A DNA stretch of 64,000 nucleotides, from NCBI GenBank assembly GCA_903813345.2, contig CAIIXF020000012.1, positions 5,249,318-5,313,317 of the forward strand, given 5' to 3'. Under the pieces are notes generated by a model. It saw only the letters and a program-made list of their open reading frames with translations. It searched no databases and was not told the origin of the DNA. Position 1 is the stretch's first letter, and the number at the start of each line of letters is the position of its first letter. Made by a program: the position numbers and the translations under genes. Below, one piece after another: positions 36,901 to 48,900 of the stretch. The DNA is from Owenia fusiformis. Taxonomy: Eukaryota > Annelida > Polychaeta > Sabellida > Oweniidae.

Positions 36901-39900
36901 ACCTAAAGGTGGGAAATTACAATGCCCAAAGGATAATGTCGAGGAAAGTGTTCGAGCTGCTCACAGTGATCCTGAGAGAGCAACTCCATTAGGGGAATGT
37001 CCTTTACCTATTCCTGAGCCACCTCCTCCTCCATTTGACCTAGGTGACATCAAGATGGAGGAGATACGACAGATAGTGCAACATGCCCGATCATCGTCAG
37101 CCCCAGGACCATCAGGGAACACATACAAAGTGTACAAGAACTGTCCGAAGCTACTACAAAGACTCAGCAAGCTGATTAAGTCTATTTGGAGAAACAAAAC
37201 CATTCCAAAAGCATGGGCATTAGCAGAGGGCTGTTTTGTACCGAAAGAGGAAAACTCAGTGAAACTAGACCAGTTCAGGGAAATCTCACTGCTGGATGTG
37301 GAGGGTAAGATATTTTGGACAGTGATCGCCAGAAGACTGACATCTTTCTTACTGGAGAATAAATATCTGAACCCAAGTGTCCAGAGGGAGGAGTACCTGG
37401 TTACTCTGGCTGTTTAGAACACACTGCAGCCATCACACAACTGATTAACAACGGAGGAAAACCCTAGCAGTCGTTTGGCTTGACCTAGCCAAGGCCTATC
37501 CGAGTGTCCCACACCAGCTTATAAAGACAGCACTGACCCACTATCATGTCCCAGATGAAGTCATCAGTCTCCTCATGCATCATTTTGACACTCTTAAGAT
37601 GCGGTTTACAGTAGAAGACTATACCACCAAATGGCAAAGACTAGAGAAGGGCATAATGGCTGGGTGCACAGTCTCAGTGGTGCTATTTGTGGCAGCCATG
37701 AATGTCATCCTCACTGCGGCAGAGAAAGAATGTAGAGGCCCAGTTGCAGACTCAGGAGAACGCCATCCTCCTTGTCGAGCATTCATGGATGACATAACTG
37801 TCATGACACCAACTATGACTGGAACAAGATGGGTGTTACAGGGGCTTGATAAAATGGCCACCTGGGCTAGGATGAAGTTCAAACCGGCTAAATCCAGAAG
37901 CCTCGTTATCATCAGGGGAAAGTAGAATCGAACACATTCACTCTCCAGGGAGAGAGAATTCCTACTGTCAGTGAACAGCCCATTAAATGCCTCTGTGATG
38001 ATTCCTTGAACGACATCAACAATACGAACAATGTTGTGTGTGAGCTCAAGAGATGGCTCGGAGCGATTGACAAATGCCAGCTCCAGGGCAAGTTCAAGGC
38101 ATGGGCGTTCCATGGAATTATCTCAAGACTACAATGGCCGTTTCTGCTTTATGACTTCCCTATGGGCACGGTTGAGCAAATGGAGAGAATGTCATCAAGG
38201 TTCATTAGGAAATGGCTGGGTGTACCACCTTCATTCAGCAGAGGTATTCTATTCAGTAAATCTCCCAAGCTAAGCCTCCCGGTAACTTCAGTACTTGAAG
38301 AGTACAAAGCAGCCAAAGTAAGAGCAGTAACCACTCTACCCTCTTCAAAGGACAATAAAGTTACTAGCTCGGGAGAAACAATATCGAGCGGGAGGGGATG
38401 GAATCCTCAACAGGCAATCGGTATTGCTGAAAGCCAACTCCGTCATAAGGACATAGTAGGTGTCGTTTGCAAAGGCAGGATGGGCCTTGGAAACTATGGC
38501 ACATCCAGGTGAAAATAAGCCAACACAGAGACAAGAAGGAAGCTTGTAGTACTGCAGATAAGGCAATCAGAGGAAGAGGGTAGACAGGTGAGGTTAGCAC
38601 AATTAGTCGAACAAGGTTCATGGACCCACTGGGAGTCTACACTCGATCGACAGCTCTCATGGAAAGACATATGGGATATGGAGCAGGGCAAGATTAGCTT
38701 CTTATTAAGAGCAATATCTTATCGTTTACCATCTCCTGCCAATCTCACTACCTGGGGTCTTAATGTAGATGCATCATGTATCCACTGTGGAGCTCTGAGA
38801 AGTAACATCCAACACATCCTGAGGTCGTACAAGGCTGCACTTGCAGAGGGAAGGTACACATGGAGGTATGACAAAGTTCTTTAAAAGATTTCTCACTGGG
38901 TGGACCAATCACGGATCATGAACAAAACGAATGCAACTGTAACACCAGGACCAAGGGCAGATATGTTGCAACCCTCAGAGAAACATTTTGTGGGTGCTAA
39001 CGCAAATCCTAAAGGGAAGGTTTTGCCTAGCGGTAGCAGGCACACCTCTCGAGGAAGATATGGCATCTTACAACAAGCACAGGACTAGGAGCTGAGAGTA
39101 GATCTACACCAAAGACTCACATTTCCCAGCTGTATCACGACAACAAACCAAAGACCAGATATGCTTTTATTCTCAGAGGATAAAAGAATTGCTGTTATGA
39201 TAGAACTGACAGTACATTGGGAAGATCGCATTGAGGTAGCACACCAACTCAAAAGCGCAAAGTACCAAGATCTGGTTGAGGAGATAGAGGCCAAAGGGTG
39301 GAAAGTTCATTACTATCCTGTTGAAGTAGGTTGTAGAGGATTTCCATCAACATCTCTCAACCGAATGTTCAAGAATGTAGGACTCCCACCCTCATGGCTC
39401 AAGAGAGCGAACAGAGCAGTTGGATCTGCAGCAGAGGAAGCCTCCCGCTGGCTTTGGCTGAGGAGAAATGACAAATGGGCACAGGGGAGACAACATTAAC
39501 CAATGACTTATTTGACAATTGCTAATACATTCACCGAGGGTTTGTTCACCATCCCTTTACCAACAAGGGCAGAGTAGTGCGTACAGCAGGTAGCGCTTAA
39601 AGGTCGACCAGTCTGGCTATAGTGGTGTTCAAACCATCGAAGAATTTAAAGGTTGGTACCAACATGACAAACTGACCGAGTGAGTTAAAAGGCAAGCAGA
39701 AACATCGTAGCATAGCACTCTCTTGTGTTTAATCAAAGAAAGAAGCAAAGAATAACATTTTGTAATATTTTGCACTGGTATAACCATGCACAGTAGAAGA
39801 ATACACAGAGTTACCCTAAATTGTAGAAACATAAATATGTTATGTTTCTAACATATAATTAATAAATTCATATATCCCAAGGATTTCACCTGTTCCCTTC

Positions 39901-42900
39901 CTGACCAAACCTTGTTTTATTTTTGATTTTTTACAATAAAATAAACTACTCTATCATTTTTATTTCCATATGTTATTGACATGAGAACTCAAATGATCAA
40001 TGGGAAAACAATGCTAAACTTGCACACTGAAATAGGTATTCCAGCAGGCCTAGGAAAATATGGCTAGAAAAAGATGCTACACCTAAGGGCTACAGGTGGA
40101 CACACTATTTCCCCTGAAAAGTATTTTAAGGGTCAGATCTCTAAATTCATGATTGCATTGAAAAGCTTTGAATGCTAATTTTCACGAATGGATGTATTAC
40201 AAAAGAAGAAAATATGAAGAATTCATATCGTTTATTTTGAGTGATTATTTAGTGCCAAGTTTTGTTTCTAGTGACAGCATGTTACTGAATATCTCATCAA
40301 GTGACCTAAACTACAGCAGCTAAAATAAGCATACCGAAATATTATAATTTAGTATGATTCAGTGAAAGGGATTATACAGTTATAAGGGATTAGCAATTTA
40401 TCTATTATCTTACAATTTAGCTCAATTCTTGAATTTGAAGATCTACTGCTACATTGTTTAATATGCATTATAACAGATCGAGTTGAAAATATGAAGAATT
40501 CATATCGTTTATTTTGAGTGATTATTTAGTGCCAAGTTTTGTTTCTAGTGACAGCATGTTACTGAATATCTCATCAAGTGACCTAAACTACAGCAGCTAA
40601 AATAAGCATACCGAAATATTATAATTTAGTATGATTCAGTGAAAGGGATTATACAGTTATAAGGGATTAGCAATTTATCTATTATCTTACAATTTAGCTC
40701 AATTCTTGAATTTGAAGATCTACTGCTACATTGTTTAATATGCATTATAACAGATCGAGTTGATGGTAAGAACTAGTATGTGATATGATTGATTTTACCT
40801 TTTTGTTAGAATATAATAATACCATTTCAATTCATGATAACTCACTTATTGTATTACTTTCGCTTGATACACATCCTAGAAGATATGCTTTTAAAATAAG
40901 TAAACCATTACCAAAACTATGGTTACCCTGTAGTAGTGAAAGGCACATTAAAAATGAATATCACCCCCTTCAATCTATTTTTACAGGTTTTTATGATTAT
41001 TTCCATTTTTCTATATTTTGCGTAACCAGGACGGTGAATTTTCTTCAAACATTTTGTCTTACCAATATTTATAATATCTGTCAATTTCAAGAAAATCGCG
41101 TCGTTACGTTTGAAAATAATCCAAATTATGTCATTTTTCCCATTGAGCTCCATTATAAAAATTGAATTTTCAAACTTAATATTTTAAAATTCTACGTGCT
41201 GAAAAGTTGCATATTGAGTAGTTAGTTAATGTTATGGTCTAAAAAATTCAAAACAAAAAGGAATAAAGAAAAAATGCCACGGAGAAGTCTCATTAACATC
41301 TCTTTAAAGCGTCATAATCGCATCAATGCGTAATAATGCTTACCAAAGCGTGATTTTAAGCGTAACAAAAACTGGTCGAAGCGGGATCATAGCGTGAGGA
41401 ACCGTAACAAGTCGGGAAATCAGAGCGTATCAGAGCTTATCAGAGCGTAACATTACTTAGGAAATCGTGATATTTTTGGAAAAGTAAACAAAAATGACGG
41501 CGCATTGCTCGCCGATTTAAAGCGTTGCATTCGTTGTTTGTGTGAACGTAGCTTTAAAAATGTTAGGCGCTTTTGCCGAATATCCCGATTTACTCCGAGC
41601 TTTTCTACGACCTATTACGACCCCGACGCTTTAATCAAGCTTTGTTACGCTTTGGTGCCGCTTTACAATCCGCTTTAAAGCGCCATCAAAGCGCCGTTGG
41701 TGTGAACTTAGCTTTAGGTACTGTATTTTTGACACAATAAACAGATTATCAAGAAACTTTTAGAACAAAATTCACATTGAATGAACTAAATAATTCTAAA
41801 ATTTCAAGGCAAAATATCATTCGAGTTATTCAACTTTCTTACGGTCCTGTTTTTTGGACACCCTATATAAATTGTGGGTGTATAAATTCCTTAAGTTGAC
41901 ATGAAAACTGTGAAGTGAGGTTAATTTTTGAAAATGTCAAGGAGTACGGGTGCTTTGGTGTCACATTTGTAAGGAGCATGAAAATGTACTTGAATGGATT
42001 GTTAAAGTATAATAAAACTCAAACCATTGTGGATTCTAAATATTCCATGTTCCGCATTTTGTTTGCTGGGATTTTTTTTCAGTATAGAGTAATCCTCATT
42101 CGTGTGTCCATCATTTATAAAGCCTAAACCAGGTGTATCTATATGATAATTATACTGCAATAAATAAGATACTAGATATAGTATACTTAGTGATAATCGA
42201 TACCACTTGGTGAAGTCACAAAACCTGTATAAGGATTAATCAGGAAGTCTAGAAGTAGTTCTTCGATATTCCTTGGTTTGGTAAGATGGTTTGTGGAAAT
42301 CTTGGATTCTCGCAAATGTGTGACTGGTGCACTACTCCTTGAAACTTTCAAAAATTAGCCTCATTCATGCTAGCTTTGGGGATCCATGCACCTCCATTTC
42401 ATAGTAATGAAAAATGCGTTTAAATGTGATGTTTTCTTCAACATGTATTTAAGGATCAGGAAATGCATCCACATCTAAGGAAAACAGATACAAAATATTT
42501 TTCAGAAAATTATGGCTCCATTTTTGTACTTTTGATTAACTTAGCTGTTACCTTAACAACGTTGTACTCAAAAATAAAAATGTCGCAAAATGTTAATGTA
42601 AAATGTTGACATTTTTCTTGGAGCATAGGCTTCTATTTTGATACAAGGCCTATTTTAGCAAATACTTTATCTTAATGAGGCCATTACTAAATTAGGTTCT
42701 CTTGTTTCCAGGATTGTATTAGTTTGCTATCCAAAGCAATACAAGCGCATTTTTACTTGGAGAACTGCACCAATTTTTGCTCTTATACCTTGGTGTATAG
42801 CCTCACTCACTTTGCTACCAATGTTCTTAAGTTGGGGTGGGATGGAGTTTGACCCAGAGAGCATGATATGTTTGTTCGACTTTGATAAAGTGCCATCCAA

Positions 42901-45900
42901 TATGTTCGTTGCTGCTGTACTGTGTGTTTCGGTCAGTCTCTCTTTTGTGTCTATCATCGTAGCACATCTCAGAATTAAAGCAAAAAGACGGCAGGTACAG
43001 TAAGTTTGATCTTAAATACATGGTCGGTTTCTACGGAAAGCGAAAGGGGATATACCGCAGAATTTAAAATTCAATGGAGTTTTAACATGGGAGTGATATC
43101 ACACACCGCGGCCCAGTCAGATAGATTTCTGCGCACTTTACTTATTTAATTCACTTTGCACAACGCGCCCCCTGTAATTCATTCAGTGCGCGATTAAAAA
43201 ATGGTTATGAGTGATATTGCACACCGCGGCCCACTCAGATCGATTTCTGCGCACTTTATTTATTTACCCAGAAAATATCGTGCTAAAGGTAGTATATGCT
43301 GGCGCGATGGAAATACAGTTTTCTGTTAATAAATACCCAACAAGAAAGGGTAGCACAACGAATTTAACTTTTTTCGAAAGACTGCAGACTTGACCCGCGA
43401 AATTGTAATTTTGGATCACAGTGATGCCTCTAGAGAGGATATCTATGAGAATTACAGATTCGAGTGTGGGAAATTAAAAAGTCAAACGGACCTCAAAATG
43501 GTTTACATTAGTACACAGTGTACACTGCCATCTTTCAAAAAAGTGTGTACTACACACCTTCGTATACAAAATACCAGAATGATTGATGTAATACCCGTAT
43601 ACCATTTCTTCTGGGAGAAGGAAAGTTTCTATATGTATTCCAGGACCGTAGCCAGGGGGCCTCACCCCCTCCCCCTTGCCAAATATTCGTTCAAAATCAT
43701 GCAGCTTTTCACCATTCTTAGCACTTTTCCCATGGTTTTTTGCCAAAACTGTCAAAAAGCTCCCCCTCTCTTGGCAAAATCTCCCCCTTGATAAAACCAC
43801 TCCCCCAGGTTAATCCAGGATACGGGCCTGTATTCTTAGACGAGATTGTTTAAGAACGTAAGGTAGACATAAGTGCTACCTGTTAAAAGCTAGGATATAT
43901 TTTCTAAGTTATTAAGTCATCAATCAGCAGACTGGTAATTGTATCCCCCAGTCCCCACCCACTTCAAACTCCATACACTAACATACTATTACAATTTAAA
44001 ATCAATTATATCTGTGTTTATTTGACAGCATTTGCACTGCATTGTATCTTATTGCCGTATATTGTACTGTATTGCATTGTATTATATTATATTGCACTGC
44101 ATTGTACTTTATTGCACTGTATTGTATTGTACTGCAGTGTACTACATTGTATTGCGCTGCATTGTATTGTATTGCACTGCATTGTATTGTATTGCATTGC
44201 ACCACATTGTGTTACACTGCATTGTTTTACACTGCATTGTATTGTATTGCACTGCAATATATTGCACTGCACCATATTGTATTGCACTGCATTGCAGTGC
44301 ACTGCATTGTATTGTATTGTACTGTATTGAACTGCGATGTATTGTATTGCACTGCATTGTATTGCACTGTACCACATTGTATTGCACTGCATTGTATTGC
44401 AATGAACTACATTGTATTGCACTGTATTGAACTACATCACGTGTAATCTTTATGCATACGCCCTCTTTTAATGAACATTATCTTTGAAACCATATTAGAA
44501 TCGAATCTGATAAAAGTGCGCATCATGGTCCTGGATGTGCTGCGCGCTAGAATCGGGAAATCTCAAAGTTCTCCTCGTTAGAGTACGGAAAGCGATAGGG
44601 GACCTGCGCATAATTCAAAATCGAATGGAGTTTTAACATGGGATTGATATCACACACCACGGCCCAGTCAGATAGATTTCATCGCGCACTGAATGAATTA
44701 CAGGGGCCGCGTTGTGCAAAGTTAATTAAAATAAAGTGCGCAGAAATTCATTCAGTGCGCGATGAAAAAATGATTATCTGTGAATAAATAACGAATAAAT
44801 ATTCGTGGCACCACGAATTTGATTTTTTTCGAAAGACTGCGGAGTGAACCAGCGAAATTACAATTTTGGATAATATTGATGGCTCTAACGAGGCGAACTT
44901 TGAGATTTCCCGATTCTAGCGCGCACTGTGTACTACCATTTTGAGGTCAGTTTGACTTTATAATTCTGCGCACTATAATCTGTAATTCTCATAGATATCC
45001 TCTCTAGAGGCATCACTGTGATCCAAAATTACAATTTCGCGGCTCAAGTCTGCAGTCTTTCGAAAAAAGTTGAATTCGTTGTGCTTCCCTTTCTTGTTGG
45101 GTATTTATTAACAGAAAACTATATTTCCACCACGCCAGCATAAACAAGATTCAGCGCGATATTTTGAGTGTGTTAATATTCTGGCTAAATAAATAAAGTG
45201 CGCAGAAATTGATCTGACTGGGCCGCGGTGTGCGATATCACTCATAACCAATTTTTAATCGCGCACTGAATAAATTACAGGGGGCCCGTTGTGCAAAGTG
45301 AATTAAATAAATAAAGTGCGCAGAAATCTATCTGACTGGGCCGAGGTGTGTGATATCACTCCCATGTTAAAACTCCATTGAATTTTAAATTCTGCGGTAT
45401 ATCCCCTTTCGCTATTAGAGCCATCAATATTATCCAAAATTGTCATTTCGCTGGTTCACTCCGCAGTCTTTCGAAAAAAATTCAATTCGTGGTGCCACGA
45501 ATTTTTATTCGTTATTTATTCACAGATAATAATTTTTTCATCGCGCACTGAATTAATTTCTGCGCACTTTATTTTAATTAACTTTGCACAATGTGGCCCC
45601 TGTAATTCATTCAGTGCGCGATGAAATCTATCTGACTGGGCCGCGGTGTGTGATATCACTCCCATGTTAAAACTCCATTCAATTTTGAATTATGCGCAGG
45701 TCCCCTATCGCTTTCCGTAGGTTTCTGCTACATTTTCACTGCAATATGCGTTAATACATTTTACTTTACTATTGGAAAAGTTGTTTTGGGGTTCAAGTGA
45801 ATTATTTTAATATAAATTGGAAAGACACATTTTTTCAATTTTGAACTTAGTTTTACTACAGTTGTTAGGCGTGGTAAATTTTGTGCTTTGTTTTATAACA

Positions 45901-48900
45901 CTTGTCCATTCCATTTAGCAGCTGGGTATATACATTTCACAAGGGAGATACATGCATACAGGGTGTTCCAAAAGTAACAGGACTGGTGCTGGCATTTTGT
46001 CAATTTTTCACCGAGTGTCTTATGGCAATTAAAATTGTAAAGTTTCAGAAAAATGATGAAATGTTGATAGGGTTATGGTTACTATAGTAACGTGACATCA
46101 CAATACCCGGGGCAACTTTTCATGAAAATGTAATATCTAACATTCAGATCAGCTGTACCGAAGGAGTGGAAACGTTTATTGAAGCGAGACTTAAAGGCAG
46201 AATCAGATCTATAGGGGGTGACAAAATTGCAAGCAACTTGTATAATTGACCTACCAATCTTTTCCTTACAATATCAAAAACAATATCTCCCAAAAGATTC
46301 ACAATATGTTATAAATTGGTGAAGTTATTAATGATTCAAGGTCCAAAAATGGGTGAAAAATGTTTAAATACTCCCAAATAATAAGAATGGTAACCATTCT
46401 TATAGAAAAATAATAAATCATTGTAAAATTCTTTAGTTTTCCTCGAATAAAGTGTGCACTTTTGTGATTTTTTAGAAAATAGACATGACAAGGAATGACA
46501 TGAGCCAAAAATATTCTAAAATTGAAACAATTTTTTGTTTAGCCTGTTCGCTATATCTGATTCTCTCTTTAACTTCTGTCTTTGAACCGCGCCTACAGAC
46601 GGATCTTGTTCATTTCACACTTGGCGGAAAACCAGTGTCATTGAATGGTTTAACAGTTAAGTCAATACTAAAAAATAAATAGAAACAAATATTTGGAACC
46701 ATTGTATAAAGATGAACATAATCGTGAGTTAAAAAGAACAGACTACTTTAAAATGGCTTATAATTGCACGAAACAAAATAAAATTCGACAACTCCAATTT
46801 AAGATTCTTCATGGTATGTGTACCACAAATGCTTACTTAACGCAGATAGGAATTAAACAGGATGCTAAATGTAGTTATTGTCCACTAAGAAACACCTTAA
46901 AGCACACGTTTTGGGAATGTAGACGGGTTCAGATTTTTTGAAAGCTATTAAAGAGAATTTAGAGAAATTATTTAATGTAAATCTTGATTTTAATGCCCAT
47001 GATATGGTGTACGGAAGATCTGTAAATAATGTTAACATCTTGCTAAATAGGCTATCACTAGCAATCAAATATTATACAGGGCGTTCCAAAAGTAACAGGA
47101 CTGGTGGTGGCATTTTGTCAATTTTGCACTGAGTATCTTTAAATTTTCACAAATTGTACTTTAAAGTATTGCAACTAAAATTGTAAAGTTTCTGAAAAAA
47201 GGCGGTTAGAGTTATGGTTACTATAGAAACATGACATCACAATACCCGGGGCAACTTTTCTGTGAAAATGTGATATCTAATATTTTTATATTACTGAAGA
47301 AAGTATCTAATTCACCTATTATAATACAACATTTCTTGTTTATTTTATTAGTTCCTTTGTTGTAAAGGTATTGCTATATAATACAACTCAGATTCAAGTA
47401 TAATTTCATAATGATAGTAATATTTATTCAATTTCCTGGAATATCACTATGTATAACAGTCTGAACAATTCACGGTTGAGTTTTTGAAAAGACTCAGATT
47501 GAAGCCAGTCATCTACCTTGATAGTGCGCCTGCCCACAGGTCACCATTTAAGACTATGCAGCTATAGAGGAGCTAGGTCTTGAGGTCTAAAACCATTCAC
47601 CATACTCCTCTGATCATGCAATATCTACTTTTTACTACTATTTTTACTTATATTGAGAACGGAATGCTAATCAGTGCTGTAAGACCTTTAAAGATGAGAA
47701 TGACCTTCTCCAAATTGTCGAATCGGCCCTGCGTGACATGTCCTCAAATGGGTTCACTCATGTGTTTGAGTCATGGATACAGAGTACTACTCTTGAACTC
47801 ACCAAAGAGGAGCCTATTTTTCAAAGTAGAGGATACATAGGAATATCAAATGATGTAAAACAAATGTAATTCCCACAAATTGTTGCATTTCAACTTTGAT
47901 ATGACATGTACAAAATGCTTAATGTCTCTGTAACTTTTTGCGTGGAATGTTGCCCTGGGTATTGTGATGTCATGTTACTATAGCAACCATAACTCTACCC
48001 GAGTTTCATATATTTTGTAGAAACTTTGCAGTCTTAGTAACGATACATGAAAGTACATTATGTAAAACAATTTAATGAGGTAAATCCAAACTTGGACGTG
48101 ACTCAATTTGAAAATACTATGTTTTTATATATTCAATAACTTTTGGGTATGACTGTTGCGAATGTCTGAATGAATGGAGGTGGTGTGAAAGTGGCTTAAT
48201 ATTTCATCTTTGCCTTGTTAAATGCATTACTTCATGTTTGATTCAATAAAAAAAGAAGAAAATCTAACATTTTTGTACTATTGAAGAAAGTATCTAATTC
48301 ACTTATTATAATACAACACTTCTTGTTTATTTTATTAGTTGCTTTGTTGTAAAGGTGTTGCTATACAACTCAGATTCAAGTATAATTTCATTTTAATAAT
48401 ATTTATTCAATTTCCTGGAATACTAGTATCACTATGTATAACAGTCTGAACAATTTACGGTTGAGTTTTTGAAAAGACCCAGATTGAAGCCAGTCATCTA
48501 CCTTGATAGTACGCCTGCCCACAGGTCACCATTTAAGACCATATGCAGCTATATAGAGGAGCTAGATCTTGAGGTCTAAAACCATGCACCATACTCTTCT
48601 GATCATACAATATCTAATTCTTACTTATATTGAGAACGGAGTGCTAATATTAATCAGTGCTGTAAGACCTTTAAAGATGAGAATGACCTTTACCAAATTG
48701 TCCAATCGATCCTGCGTGACATGTCCTCAAATGGGTTCACTCATCGGTTTAGGTCATGGATACACTCTTGTACTGACCAAGAGGAGCCTATTTTTCAAAG
48801 TAGAGGATACATAGGAATATCAAATGATGTAAAACATATGTTATTCCCGCCAGTTGTTGCATTTCAACTTTGATATGGGATGTACAAAATGCTTAAAGTC

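Larger units (their letters stand above)
31462..39660 (+). mobile_element. R2-superclade LINE (restriction-like endonuclease type), split by a 4.5-kb insertion
   Basis: The remains read in order: a CCHC/CCHH-type N-terminal finger (31660-31730), reverse transcriptase (36.4-38.5 kb), a CCHC-like knuckle with [11 protein letters not shown] (38.76-38.88 kb), and an RPD-type endonuclease (39.14-39.50 kb). The GC content is higher than its surroundings. This order is characteristic of R2, R4, NeSL and HERO elements, which carry an endonuclease related to restriction enzymes instead of an APE nuclease. Several frameshifts and stops are present. The insertion occupies 31849-36370. Confidence 0.82.
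29742..41865. mobile_element. Tc-like element spread over 12.1 kb by nested insertions
   Basis: The left TIR CAGGGTGTCCAAATAAAACA starts at 29742 and the matching inverse right TIR ends at 41865, with TA flanks. The arms of about 130 bp share AGAAAGTTGAATAACTCG and TTTTGCCTTGAAATT. Only about 0.9 kb of its own sequence remains, including transposase fragments at 29868-30450. The rest is later insertions. It occupies most of gene B intron 3. Confidence 0.8.

Noticed and set aside
40785-41165. 126-codon plus-strand frame beside the tandem duplication
   Set aside because: It is AT-rich with no domain or kin; it lies within nested mobile DNA.
44002-44446. Five overlapping Cys/Ile/Leu/Tyr-rich frames on both strands
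   Set aside because: All are produced by the ATTGY pentanucleotide repeat, which has no stop in several frames.
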